Below, in pieces: positions 9,941-21,490 of a stretch of 64,000 nucleotides of DNA. Position 1 is the first letter of the stretch; each line of letters starts with the position of its first letter. Origin of the DNA: Oopsacas minuta (Eukaryota; Porifera; Hexactinellida; Lyssacinosida; Leucopsacidae); NCBI GenBank assembly GCA_024704765.1, contig JAKMXF010000055.1:62001-126000 (forward strand), written 5' to 3'. A program made the translations under genes and the position numbers. The notes under the pieces were generated by a model. That model searched no databases. It saw only the letters and a list, made by a program, of their open reading frames with translations, and had not been told where the DNA came from.

Positions 9941-12310
9941 ATTGCGGATAGAAGATACCAGGAAAGGATCTGGGTAAAATCCAGACATCAATAAGGATTG
10001 TTGTTGCTGTACTTGAGCGTCTATGATAGCTTCCAAGAGTGGAAAATTGTTCGAAGAAGGGATACAATCTGAAACTAACATAGCATTCTCGCCTTTATAT
10101 ATATGGTGTTGGCCAAAGCTTATTCCTTCTGTCCAGCCGATTTCATCACTATTGAATCCGGCTTCTAGTACTGAAAATGGTCCTGGAAACCAAACAGAAG
10201 GATAGGAACAATGGTCCGACCTCTCTTCAGTAGAGCTATTAGCCATAACCTGAGTTTTCTCATGAATCGTCCCCATTATAGAATTAACTAAAACTGAATC
10301 TAAAGATGGTGTTTGAAGATCTCTAGGACCATCTTGATATCTATCTCTCAATTCGTCGCTTACTTTCGGTACATACATACTTTTATCTGAGTCTTGGTCA
10401 TTCATAGAATCGGAAGGAAGTCTACGTCGAACAGAGGTTCTCTCAGTTTCAAGATTTGGGTAGGATTTGTGGCTGCTAGATCTCTCTACTTCAGATGGCA
10501 TACTGCTTTTATCGCTCACTATAGAATATGGAAATGTAGGTAAACATGTAAATCAGGAAAGTAGAGAGAAGATTATAGCAATATATTAGCAAATTGATGG
10601 GAAGTAGATATAAGAATGTCTTGTCTACTATGGCGAAACCTCTATAAACGGCCCAAAATACTACTCAGTTCCCCATTCTTGCTAAATTCCAAAGTTCATA
10701 TGTATGGGACGAGGTACCATGAATTCGCTCCATATATTTTCTCTCCGTTTCCACGTGTGTGGAGGTTTCACTGCAATAGGAGGGAAAATTCGCCTTTCGG
10801 TAGGTTTTTGGAAGACAACAATCAACATAAACACGAAAAGGCGAGACAATTGGCATAGTTACATCAATTGTATCATGGTTTGTGCGAAGGAAAATAAAAA
10901 TAAAGAACTATAGAGGATAAATACATGTGGAATGGAATTGAGTTGAGGTACATGCATTTGTTCGGATAATAAGATTGTCAGGAATTAGAATTTCCTGAAT
11001 TGTAGCAAGTCAGAATGGATTTTCAGACTGTTGTCAAAGTTTTAAAACAAAAAATCGATGGTCTGCCATTCTGCAAACTTTACTAACAATTAGCCAACAA
11101 AAGTCCACCCAAACACAAAATTACCATGAAGTCCACATCCACGCCCCTAGGTAGCTTAATAACGAGTACAAATGAAAACTCCCAGATCCATAAGGTAGTC
11201 AACTAAATCTCTAATCCCCTCCCAATGGTACGGGTTGATAATTACCACAATAAAAAGTTTTTGCCGGGCCTGGTTATGCCACGCGATATCTCGGAATAGT
11301 AGATTCTGACTTGTGACAACAGTCTGAATTCGATTCGAACTTGTTACAATTCAGAAAATTCTAACTAATGACAACCTCAAAATTCGAACTAAAGCAGCGC
11401 CCCCATTGAGTTCTATTAATAGTAACACTATGGCAACAATAGAGCACAAATATATCCAAACTTATGTATGAATAACAATGACGTCTGATTACCTTATAAG
11501 GAAATAGAATAGACGCAATGATATTTACATTCTTGTAATTTGAAATTTTAGAAATTAGTGCGGGTATTATGAATTATATTTTAAAATTCGAGCACTATTC
11601 TCTATAGAACTTACAATTCGATCTTTCGCTACTTTCTACCATCCTTAATTCCTGGGGACCTGCATTAATAATGTTCTCAGTATCCTGACGGACTTTACCT
11701 AAACTCTCTTCTAAATTCAAGTCGTTTGAAGGTCGAGATTTTTTAATATTCATATCAACCACACAGTCTTCAGGGGCATCTGCTGGAATACGGCGTTTGT
11801 GTGAAGAATTCGAGTTAATGCTAGTTTGGGATTCAATCGAATTAGTAACGATAATTTCAGAATTTCTTAAGTCTTCTATCTTCTGTTTTTCAATAAATTT
11901 GAAATCATCACCAATTTTAACAACTGTAGAAACTTGGGAAGGACACATTACATGTTCAGTCTGTGATGCTTCTCTTGTATAATTTCTTCTGAAGGCATTT
12001 AATCTTGGAGATACCTGGTTCACGAGCATAAGAGCCTAACATGTAATCTGTTTCCCTTGACTCACGTTGGTTACTCTCATGTGATCCAAAACACAATTAA
12101 ACCAATATTCCAAAAGAGTATAATTAATAGTATGGAATTACCTGAGCCAGATCCAAGATTAGATCGAGCGCTCGGACACAGCTAAGTAAAAGATAAAACA
12201 GATGTAAACACAAAACAAAGATTGTTAATATTTGAAAAAAGATAAATGGTAAAGGGAATAATATGAAATAAAAAATATCCGACAACTAACCTCTCTACAT
12301 CTCCCTGTGC
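9941..12310 (-). CDS. spliced gene with a 20-nt micro-exon, function unknown
   Basis: Four exons with canonical borders join in one frame: 12310-12291 (20 nt, acceptor TTTTCCACAG), 12183-12144 (40 nt), 12035-11615 and 10518-9941 (donor AAT/GTGAGT). The junctions give AQGDVES-CVRALDLILDLAQ-ALMLVNQ and ERSN-LSDKSSMP, so phase is kept across all three introns. That is good evidence for a real gene. The N-terminal part is an amphipathic helix; the rest is hydrophilic, Ser/Glu-rich and probably disordered, ending with Gln-rich VQQQQSLLMSGFYPD. The first and last exons are not found. A MITE sits in the intron at 10974-11376. I do not recognise the family. Confidence 0.6.
10974..11376. mobile_element. 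MITE with ~65-bp imperfect TIRs
   Basis: Left arm 10974-11040 and right arm 11310-11376 are reverse complements with mismatches; shared words include TTAGAATTT, CTGAATTGTA and CAGACTGTTGTCA. About 270 bp lie between, with no ORF. It lies inside an intron. The family is unclear. Confidence 0.6.
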
Positions 12311-12311
12311 C

Positions 12312-13200
12312 TGTGGAAAATACAAATATTTAATCATTGCAAATAAAATATGATAAAATTCACAGTTAAATATTAATTAATATGAAATTATACAATAGAT
12401 TATACGACGGTTATATTACTACAACGTGACATACGTTATGTGTATAATAACGTGGCTTACAAGTTGAAGAATTCGTATAATTGCAGATAATGAAAATAAG
12501 TCAAATTATTATTCTATCTGTTGTAAGGAAAATTGGCCCGTGTTGAGGCAAATGTCTGTCTACATTTTCCATATGCGATCTGAAACACGAATTGATAAAC
12601 CATATTCAGTTAGGGGTTACTCACCATTTTATCAGGAATAATTTCCTACTAGTCAGAAAAGTTATGCACTTTCTAGCCAGTTTCAAGCAAATTCGAAATA
12701 GCACCGTACACGTCCAACGCATAACTTGAAACCCATAATAGATAAGCACCGACATTTTGAAAACACGATTAAAAGATAAACAAATAACAATTCTATTAAA
12801 AGATTATAACTAACATTAGCTTATACTATTAGTGTATTAGTAATTGTATTTGTGTTTGACAGATAATAATACAATAACTACACGCAAGTTCATTAGTAAA
12901 GGAAATAGGTTAATAGAAGTGTTACTATATTGAAAATATATCCAATATTGTATATTTGTTCATTCCTGAAGAAATACTATTAACTTCTAATCCGCAGAAG
13001 ATAGATTGAATTACTTATTAGTATTTGTTGGGTTTGTTACCATATGTCTGATAATAATCTCATTAGTATGCTCTACTAGTGTAATAATTCGATCGTAATT
13101 AACCATTTTTGGAACGGTGCTAAGAATTATTGATAATCCCAAATCGGTTACAATTGCTTTCAAAGCGTATTTCCCAAAAATATGTCAAAAAGTATTTGGG
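12312..13200. other. intergenic, no supported gene
   Basis: A minus-strand ATG/GTGAGT at 12633 and an acceptor CGTGTTTCAG near 12590 could be an upstream exon pair of the gene ending at 12310, but the second piece hits a stop (IAYGKCRQTFASTR then stop) without a donor. Nothing else is visible. Confidence 0.4.
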
Positions 13201-13398
13201 GAATTATAAATCAGTTAGCATGAGTATCCCTCCTGAATGCTTAGCACATATATTTGCTATACAAATTAAGTTCGTTTGTCTCATCATTATGGGTCAATCA
13301 TTCCATTGAATTTTGATGTATTCAAGCAAATGCTGAGCTCAGTATTGTTGTAAATACAATTATAATAGCCACAAGGTTTACCTTAATACTTCCTAATG

Positions 13399-15731
13399 CA
13401 GTGGTTCTCAAACTTTTTCTCATTGCGTACCCCTCAAGCTGGATCTTGTGTGTGATGTACCCCTTAAAATGGCCTGCACTGTAAATATTAGGTTTACAAT
13501 CCCTTTTACCCAGTTGTGAAAAATAAGAGTGTTTTTTTATTCTAGCAATATAAATAAAGTAGATAATTAATTAGTGGGAAGGATGTGCTTGCATGTTGTG
13601 TATCAGGCTATCAATTCGTGGCACAGTTTTTGAAAGGGCCAGACGGAGATCAGCTTCCACAGACAACCGCGCTCGAAATTTGTTTTTAATTAGTAATAAC
13701 GCTGAAAATCCTTGTTCACAAAGGTAAGTACTTGGAAACATCAACAAGATTTTTACTGCTCTATCTGCCACGTTGGGATATATCAAGCTCATTTCGCACC
13801 AGAACTTTGTGAGTGCGAGTGTTTCAAATTGATCTCGGGCAATAGAATCATTGACTAATTCAACAAATTCCTCTTGGACTCTGTCTGGTATAGAACTTAC
13901 ATCGCATCTAAATGGATTTCGAATCATTTTCATGTCCAGGTCGCTCAAGTCTGGGAAGTAAGTTTGAAATTCATTTCGCATTGCTGAGAGGTGAGCCTTT
14001 ACTAGAGCACCTATACTTTGATCTGTAGTACCCTCTTCTCCAAGAGTTGCTGAGAGGCTTTCAAAAAAATCGAACTTTCCCACGGTTAACTTTGCTTCCC
14101 AGAGTTCTAACTTCATAATAAATGCCCGAATCTTGTCCACACAATCAATCACGGTAGTAAACCGTCCTTGGAGGGACTTGTTGAGCAAGTTGATCCGCGA
14201 GAAGAAGATATCATTTAAGTAGGCGAGTTTTTTCAGCCATTCTTTGTCTGAGAGTTTGTCGAAGAATACTTTTGACTTCTCTTTCCCATCTCGTTCAAAG
14301 AATTCAAGCAATTCGTTTTTCAGTGAATATACTCGAGAGAGCATGTTCCCTCGTGAGAGCCAACGAACTTCAGTACAGAACAGCAAATTCTGATGTTCAA
14401 TATCTAATTCTTGGCACAATAGGCGGAACACACGTGTATTAGGAGCACTGGACTTGATAAAATTGACCATGGTGACAACATCATCAAGAACAAGTTTAGA
14501 TCGGATGGAAGTGTTTTAGACGCAAGAGCGTATCGGTGTATCATACAGTGATTGTGTTTCGAAACGGGATTCACTGTCTTTACCCGAGCTCGAAATCCCG
14601 AATTAATTCCAAGCATAGCAGGAGCACCATCTGTTGTGCAAGCAGAAACATTCTTCCAGGATAGTCCCATTCTATCAAAGTAATCAGAGACCTGCTGGAA
14701 GACATCTTCTCCTTTTGTAGTTGTTTCCAAACAATGGCAAAATAGGAACTCTTCCTTGAAGTCCCCGTCTTTGATGTACCGTGCAAATATCAGTAGTTGT
14801 GCACAACTAGAAACATCCGTTGACTCATCAAGTTGAATTGAAAATGTGTTCAACGGGGCTCCCAAAATCTCAGCAACTACCTGCTGCTCAACGTCATCTG
14901 ACATATCTGTAATTCGGCGCTTGATTGTGTCGTTCGAGAGAGGCGAGTTTCTTTTCGGCGCTATCTCCCGAAATGCAGTGCACGATGTCCTTACAACAGG
15001 GGAGTATAAGATTTTCTGCAATCGTATGTGGTTTCTTTTCTTGAGCGAATCGCAAAGCCACCATGTACGAGGCACGAAGACCTGCTTGAGTCTGTTGACT
15101 TTCTTGTCCTCTGTGATCTATACTGATTCGCTTTACTCCTACCTCTTGGTGCTTGAAGAAATCTATATCCTTATCTGCAAGATTTGGGTGGCACCCGCTT
15201 AAATGGCGTTTTAGAAAACTTGGTTTCATCGAGCCCTCAGATAGCACCTTATGACATATTACACATTGTGGTAGTTCCCGTCCCTCTTTAAGTATGGATG
15301 TAAATCCATATTTGATATAGTCTTCATTATACTTCCGTTTCTTAGCAGATTCCATATGAATTTGGTGATAAAGTCAAGGTCTCAAAGAAATACTCTTCTA
15401 ATTACCATTTTATAAGAACAATACGATACATGAGTGGGTGTGATATTCAAATCAATATGAGTTGACACATATGTACGGACAATGGAATCCTTAATTAGCA
15501 TAACTTCAAACAATAAATATTCAAGGGTGATAATAATTAGTGATGAAACCATTGTAACTGATACATATTAATTATTTGGCATGAAATAACTATCTATGTG
15601 CTGAGTCTGTTGACATGATAGTGTGTAACTCGAAATATTTGTATATGATTAGTACAGAATTGATATGATTAGGTGAAACACCGACGCACCCCTAGGAAAA
15701 GTGCTGGCGTACCCCAGTTTGAGAACCACTG
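13399..15731 (-). mobile_element. hAT transposon, complete ends
   Basis: The ends are CAGTGGTTCTCAAACT (13399) and AGTTTGAGAACCACTG (ending 15731), perfect 16-bp inverted repeats of the CAGTGGTTCTCAAA type. The target duplication TCCTAATG is perfect (13391-13398 and 15732-15739). The element is 2,333 bp and carries one transposase gene with two frameshifts. Confidence 0.95.
13571..15355 (-). pseudogene. hAT transposase, ZBED5/SCAND3-like, two frameshifts
   Basis: The start is MESAKKRKYNEDYIKYGF at 15355, followed by a BED-type finger (CVICHKVLSEGSMKPSFLKRH...H). The middle frame has IQLDESTDVSSCAQLLIFAR and TDGAPAMLG, the catalytic-domain signatures of this hAT branch. The last frame has EVRWLSRGNML and the C-terminal dimerisation region (FPSTYLCEQGFSALLLIKNK). 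The frame changes near 14945 and near 14500; each looks like a single-base lesion, and the protein is otherwise complete at about 590 residues. It is probably dead but young, since the TIRs and target duplications are perfect. Confidence 0.9.
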
Positions 15732-16308
15732 TCCTAATGATATAGGGAAGTATAATGTGATTCTAGGGATATAAGTATATAATTATAAATCAGTTAGCAT
15801 GAGTATCCCTCCTGAATGCTTAGCACATATATTTGCTATACAAATTAAGATCGTTTGTCTCATCATTATGGGTCAATCATTCCATTGAATTTTGATGTAT
15901 TAAAGCAAATGCTGAGCTCAGTGTTGTTGTAAATACAATTATAATAGCCACAAGGTTTACCTTAATACTTCCTAATGATATAGGGAAGTATAATGTGATT
16001 CTAGGGATATAAGTATATAATTATTCTAAAAAATAGATGTCAATTCGGGTCTTAGGGAGGAGTGAGGGGCGCTTTGGCACCTAACTTGGTACCAAGCCAG
16101 AGGAAACTCAAAACTTCATTGGCCTTATGCGTATATAACATTCCAATTTTGATGTCAGAAATTGTATATCGCTGTTACTGACATTCATTTGTCCTCCCTT
16201 AGGGTGTTATGTGTTAATAGGTAATAATTGTCACCGATAAAGTGATGATAATAATGTCCAAAAGTTATTTACAGGCATAAGCGGCAATATTCTCAGAAAT
16301 GTCTCACC

Positions 16309-16438
16309 TTTGGAACTGGGTCTCCATTCCGTCTCCCTTTCTTACAACAACACCAGAGTAAACCCGCGATGACAGATAGAGCAACTATAATAGCTATTCC
16401 GGTAGGTATTAATGAGTAGTAATAGAGATCTGGATATT
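16309..16438 (-). CDS. single-pass transmembrane exon
   Basis: The acceptor CATTTTAG and donor GTGAGACA bound a 130-nt exon. It encodes a short extracellular-type stretch, a helix of about 22 residues (LIPTGIAIIVALSVIAGLL), then a palmitoylation-like WCCCKKGRR and a basic tail. This is typical of a type I receptor or adhesion protein. No neighbouring exon is identified. Confidence 0.5.
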
Positions 16439-16570
16439 CTAAAATGATAAACCAAATGAATAACGATACTTGTATTAGGTAACAGTGATATTCGCCTAAT
16501 AGCAAGTTCATACATTAGTAAGGGAAATGTCCACATACGACTTGCTAATAGGTGAAGTCCACAGTATATA

Positions 16571-16738
16571 AGTTCCCCCTTCTAAACGGGAGAACAGGAG
16601 AGTTCGCTATTAGCTACCATCCTCTACCTCCTGGAAACTTGCTAAATAATGGCGAACACTCCTGTAGATCAATACAACGAAGTACTCATTGAAATGTGGG
16701 CGAATGCACGTGCGTCAATTGCGGACTCACTTTTATAA
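16571..16738 (+). promoter_or_regulatory. TATA-like site followed by a 29-codon ORF
   Basis: TATATAAG lies at about 16572-16579, and an ATG about 75 bp downstream at 16649 opens MANTPVDQYNEVLIEMWANA, ending at TAA 16738. The spacing would fit a short 5' UTR. No downstream exon follows, so it may be a promoter relic. Confidence 0.25.
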
Positions 16739-17014
16739 TCACAATCCTCCAGTATACTCCATCTGATAAAATCAAACTTGACAAAATCTCACTCATTTCG
16801 TAATACACAATTGACTAATTCTGTAATAGAATATTGAATTGTATACAAACTGAAATAACATACTATCCCCAATCAAAGATCACTTATATAACTATACAAG
16901 GCTAATGAGCTCTTTACTATTGAACATTTGGTCAATCATATATTATTAGCGATAATTAATGGAATTTTGGCCCAAAATACTAATTCCAATTAATTAATAT
17001 TAGTATAAACTCAC

Positions 17015-18921
17015 CAAAAGCATTCATCTGTAAGTGTGTATAGTATTTGAGAAGGTGAATTACCCGTTAATAATATATTGGTCGGTTTGATATATCTCTA
17101 TGTACACAATTCTGTGAGTGTAGATACTTTATACCTTTATAAAACTGGATGACGTAATCGTCTACAATTGAGATATCATCGTCGGTTAGTTTGCTTATTT
17201 CTGTCGAGACTTCATTTCGTTCTCTAAGCCATTCTTGTAAATTTGTTTTACACAGTTCAAGCTGTACACATATCATAGGCTGCAATACAGGCTGGAGAGG
17301 AGGAGCAGGAATTAGTGGTTGGCGGTGTCAATCTTGTGCTACAATACGCGTTTCAGGTTGTTGACGGGTTGGTACGTGTTGCCGATCAAGTCAAATTTCT
17401 TTTCTAAAACCTGGCAATGCTTGGGGAAGAAGAATAACATCAGAATCAGAGCTAGAATCAAATTTTTGACGCTTTGCTAACTGTATTTCTCTCGACCCAT
17501 TTGAGTCATTAGAATACATTATGTTGCTATCGACGAAACGTAACAAATCTGTTCCAACAGAGTTTTCATCTTTTTGTCCAGAATTATATCGTTCTTCACC
17601 ATGATCCTTGATAGAATCGTCATAGTATTTATTAGAGAGTTCCTACTTAGGCATCTAGTTAGTCCTGTGTCGTTGGAATCATCTTCATGTCCCAGATTAG
17701 ACCTTTTAGATACTGAAGAGGCAGATCCGGTCTCACAAGCAGTGCTTTCGATTTCGCTAGTACCATTTCCAGCATCCTCTCTTTTATCAATTTCGTAATC
17801 TAACCAGACACAATAGTCTCTAATCACATTTTCATGACTCAACTTGGCTAACAACTGCACTTCTCTCACAAATTCGTGTGGATTCCCCCTCAATTTAATC
17901 TTTTTAATCGCATACTCACTATTATCCAGCTTATTTATAACTCTCACTACCACACCATGACCTCCTTTGCCCACAGAAATTTGTCTTCCATACTCTAATT
18001 CGAGTCTTGAAGTATGCCAAACGTTTCTGGTTTCACCAATTATATTAGATATGCTAAACTGACTCACATTATAAGGCTGTACTCCATACACTACAGCATC
18101 AGAATCCGGTATAGCTAGACTACCTCTATGCTCACCAGCTGACAGTTTAGCAGAAGCAATAGATAACTCTTTTCTGTACTCCCATCTGAGGGTAATAGGA
18201 GGTTCTGTATCCTTCATGTCAAAATATTCTAGATCTGTCTCCAGAGCAGGTTGCTGCTTCTGCCATACGAGTTTAACTTCAAACTTATCTCCCTTCGTGA
18301 TATCACGAGGCTGAGAGCGTGTATAAGGCACTTCATGATGTCGTTGTATCAACTCTACTTCAGGTTGATGAGCTATATAAGTCATATATATTAGACGTAA
18401 TTGTACTTATCATACAAGTACTAGTTTAATCATAAGCATAACTCACATTCTCGGAAGTTCGTACGCGTGGAACCAGTTTAGGCTGAATCAATGGGTTTGT
18501 AGGAGAAATAGCATCGGCGGTATAAGAGGGAGATCTTATTTCAATATCTCTGAACCTGGAATCACTAGCATGTCTCGTAATAGGGGTATGAGTTTGTTTA
18601 AATGGAAGCTGTCCTGGCTCACTAGGAGGGGGAGAGGGAGAGGCACGAGGAGCGTACTGCATCTGAGAGGATTGAGAGTACACGAAACGAGTTGTGTCAT
18701 GGGGTAGGGAGCTGATACTGTATATTGGGCTACTTTTGGATGGAATAAACCCGATTGTATGTTACTGGTTTCAAAGAGTTGATTTGTAGGCCCCTCCTGT
18801 ACATAGGGTGCTATTTGATGGTTGCTAGATGAAACTAGATCTCTTCCAGCAGGGGTAGGCTTTTGATTGGGAGGAAAGGGTATCCGTCTAAACATTTCTC
18901 CTTCTAGGGCCTGTGAATAAT
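17015..18921 (-). pseudogene. HRI-like eIF2-alpha kinase, N-terminal region and N-lobe, broken
   Basis: The 18921-18447 part is Pro/Ser-rich with one frameshift at a run of C. The exon from 18372 encodes a domain with LVWQKQQPALETDLEYFDM and PITLRWEYRKELS, which also occurs in the exon at 31754-32220. Next comes a kinase N-lobe: ISVGKGGHGVVVRVINK (Gly loop), YAIKKIKLRG (VAIK lysine), then EVQLLAKLSHENVI. After an acidic insert there are further frame changes and two TGA stops. The hinge QLELCKTNLQEWLRERN and catalytic loop CVHRDI follow, and a frame slip leads to KPTNILLTG in another frame. These features fit eIF2-alpha kinases, HRI best. The rest of the C-lobe is absent here, but a matching piece is at 45359-45802 on the other strand. 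Confidence 0.75.
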
Positions 18922-18929
18922 CTATAACA

Positions 18930-19580
18930 ATAAACAAGGAGGAAAGGAATGTATAATCTCAATATTTGATGATAATAATAAGAAATATTTGTTATATCAG
19001 TCAAGAAATATAGATTTAGTGGACATATTGACGGATTCAGAGTATTCCACATCTTTAACCATTATCCTTAATCAATTATTGAATTAATATTAGAAAATTC
19101 AAATATTCTTTCTAACAAGTATTTTAGTAATTTTTATGGCAAACAAACAAAAAATTGCTAATTAGAATATTAATAAAAATATATTATATTCATGCCATAA
19201 CAACGAGTCATACCTTCAGGAATGTAGGGTCGTATTGCACCATCGATTCTTGTTCACCCAACAGGAGCACTAAAGTCGTTTTTGGAGGATATGAAATGTT
19301 CCGAGTGAGTTGATGGGAGGAAATGTGTAGTCTAACTTTGCTCTCTTAACTGATCGCCTATATAATAGATAATTTGATTCAAACATGCTTCCCTCACCCT
19401 TATAGTAGTAGGTGTTATCATACGTAGTATATTGTCTACATGGCATCCAATCAAATCGACAACAATATATATATGTACATGTATAGAGCACAAACAGGAT
19501 CCAAAGAACTGTTCAGTGAATTGGGCCCATCGGCCACCATACATGTCTCATAAGATTATCTTTCGCTAATTCTGAATCAA
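18930..19580. other. no supported gene
   Basis: AT-rich. A plus-strand stretch at about 19214-19303 between CCTTCAG and a CGA/GTGAGT donor is open (NVGSYCTIDSCSPNRSTKVV) and could be an orphan exon, but nothing joins it. Confidence 0.3.
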
Positions 19581-19582
19581 AT

Positions 19583-19798
19583 TTATCCCATACATGTAGC
19601 ACTCATATCATACCTCTGTACTGATGTAACTTTCTCCTCCTTCTCAGAAGGAGATTGTCGGATCTGATCGAATTTCGCTTTCAAGTCAGCATGCTGACCC
19701 TCAATAACTCTCCTGATTTTCTCCTTGGCTAGAAGAACCTCTTGGTTATTCGAGCTCTCAGGCACATTTCCATCAGAATATGCCAGAGGTTGACTCAC
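19583..19798 (-). CDS. short coiled-coil protein fragment, paralogue of 57954-58244
   Basis: The frame begins MSQPLAYSDGN and continues EVLLAKEKIRRVIEGQHADL, a charged helix with heptads. The copy at 57954-58244 is about 80 percent similar and continues 40 residues further (HELDMCARNINLL). Here the frame diverges after EEKVTSV, so this copy seems truncated. The function is unknown. Confidence 0.4.
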   Translation of the reverse strand: MSQPLAYSDGNVPESSNNQEVLLAKEKIRRVIEGQHADLKAKFDQIRQSPSEKEEKVTSVQRYDMSATCMG

Positions 19799-19799
19799 A

Positions 19800-20350
19800 T
19801 GTAAACGCTAATAGTTTCAGAAATCAGTATATTAATGTTATTCTCATTCTAAAACAAGAGTTATACAATGTCATCTATGATAAATAGGAATTAATAATCA
19901 AATAGATATTAAACAATTTGGAAATTCCTCCAAGACTATAATCAGTGAATGAATTGTTGATGGATTAGGAGTATAATGTCAGTTCATTAACATCATTACT
20001 TGCATAATTAAGCCACTGTTATACAAGTTTGTTGCGTCACGCTTAAGTGGACAATTGTGGCCGACACAATGAATATTCGAGTCAGAAAGTGTCAAAATTC
20101 TATGTATAAATGAATGATTAAGTCTTTTTCTACGCTATCGACAGCACCAATTGAGTTAATAGTGTCGTATTAACAAATTTTCAATATTCCTCTACTAGCC
20201 AAATTACGTGTGTTAAATAAATCATATTGACTACCTCTAGTTGTAAGAGCATTCAATTCTTGCAGTCTAGCATTATAACTTATAAAGAACATAATTATGG
20301 GAATAAGTCTCTAGTGATAAATACTAACTAGCAAGTTAACTCTATAACTA
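19800..20350. repeat. segmental duplicate of 58260-58802, with an inverted ~80-bp insert
   Basis: The two blocks are nearly identical and collinear, except that 19832-19912 is the reverse complement of 58279-58359. The inverted piece is framed by TTAAT and ATTAA in both copies. Confidence 0.85.
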
Positions 20351-20371
20351 AAGGGGAAATACTAATAGTCA

Positions 20372-20985
20372 TCAGCTAGCTAGGACTGAGGTCCTGTTAT
20401 CCAACTCAATTGGTTGTACTCTCATCTCTTCAATCTGTTCAGCTATTTGCTCGAGTTTATTCTGTATAAACTCTTGACATCCTCCATCACATAAGTTACA
20501 CAACTCATCGCCTGATAGTTGTAAACTCGCATCAAACTCCTCCCACTGTTCAATTCCTTGTTCATAGTATTCAATAACTGTTTCCTGTAGATCTGTGAAA
20601 TCGTCAAATTCGTTTTCAATGATGGCTAGAAGTTGGATAGCAATTTCTGTGGTTATAATATCACGCCAGCAGGAAATAGGCAAAGGTTATTGTATACATC
20701 CACTTACATCCGAAAGTGGATGTATACAATAACCTTTGAGGAAGAGGATGGCAGTTTAGATGGGTATGAGGACGCTGGTATTATAACCACAGAAATGGCA
20801 ATTCAACTTCTAGCAATCATTGAAAATGATTTTGAAGATTTCACAGATCTACATTCACTCATAATCTCGTATTCTTGATATTTATTGCATTCGTATTGTG
20901 AGAGAAATTCCCTTGCCCTGTTAAGTTCGAATTGAAACTTGTCACATATAAATAGGAATTCGAGTTGATCAACATAATCCGACAT
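20372..20985. pseudogene. inverted pair of exon copies around a 23-bp stem, unknown gene
   Basis: The minus frame 20683-20372 has IITTEIAIQLLAIIENEFDD and a Cys-rich CNLCDGGCQ. The plus frame 20633-20878 has IITTEMAIQLLAIIENDFED, so the same exon lies in both orientations. Between them, AAAGGTTATTGTATACATCC and its complement (about 20681-20703 and 20716-20738) form a stem. A third minus frame (20985 on, MSDYVDQLEFLFICDKF) is the probable 5' part. The protein is acidic and helical; I do not recognise it. Confidence 0.45.
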
Positions 20986-21233
20986 TGTATGAGCGATGCT
21001 AAGCCTCTACTGCGTTAGTAGTCCTGGGAATTCCCCCTGAGGAATTTCCTTTCTCTTAAGGCCAATCTTTATTTCCAAGCAGTTACCCAATTGCTTATCT
21101 GGCATGTAGGTGCTCATTAGTTCTCTTCACTATTGTCAACCCCCTTAGTCTGTAATCTTGCTTTACACTGAAAATTTGGAAGGTACCTGTAGTCCACATC
21201 CGATAAACTATACTATTATTTGTATAATTAGCA

Positions 21234-21490
21234 ATGACCACACCTAGGGGACCCCCTCCCGATTACAATTCGGCATTGTCCATGCCCACCAGTGATGTAT
21301 ATTATAGGGCTCTGCAGAGAGAAAACTGGGAGTTACGACTCAATCTCCAATGGATGACCAGTAAGTCTAAGCATTATTTTGATGGATTCTATTTTCACAT
21401 TTTGCACTAATATTTAGGACAGAGGAATATATGGCAATCTAGGGCGGAGAGAGCTGAAGCGGCCCAGTCCCATAACTGCCTGAAGGGCGT
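21234..21490 (+). pseudogene. truncated copy of the tail-anchored protein gene
   Basis: Exon 1 is 21234-21360 (MTTPRGPPPDYNSALS) with donor CCA/GTAAGT, and exon 2 starts at 21418 after ATATTTAG, in the same phase as the intact paralogue. After CLKGV the sequence changes to an unrelated frame (TTIPHILECLVQLF), so the membrane segment is lost. The junction sequence resembles 58805-58850. Confidence 0.6.

Larger units (their letters stand above)
13202..16018 (+). repeat. 238-bp tandem duplication, first unit split by a hAT element
   Basis: Unit 1 is 13202-13398 plus 15740-15780; unit 2 is 15781-16018. The two differ at only a few positions. Unit 2 is the unoccupied version of the hAT target, reading across CTTCCTAATGATATAGGG. 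Confidence 0.9.

Noticed and set aside
10616-10913. Overlapping plus and minus ORFs of 60-80 residues
   Set aside because: No splice context, homology or composition bias; they lie in the intron of the minus-strand gene.
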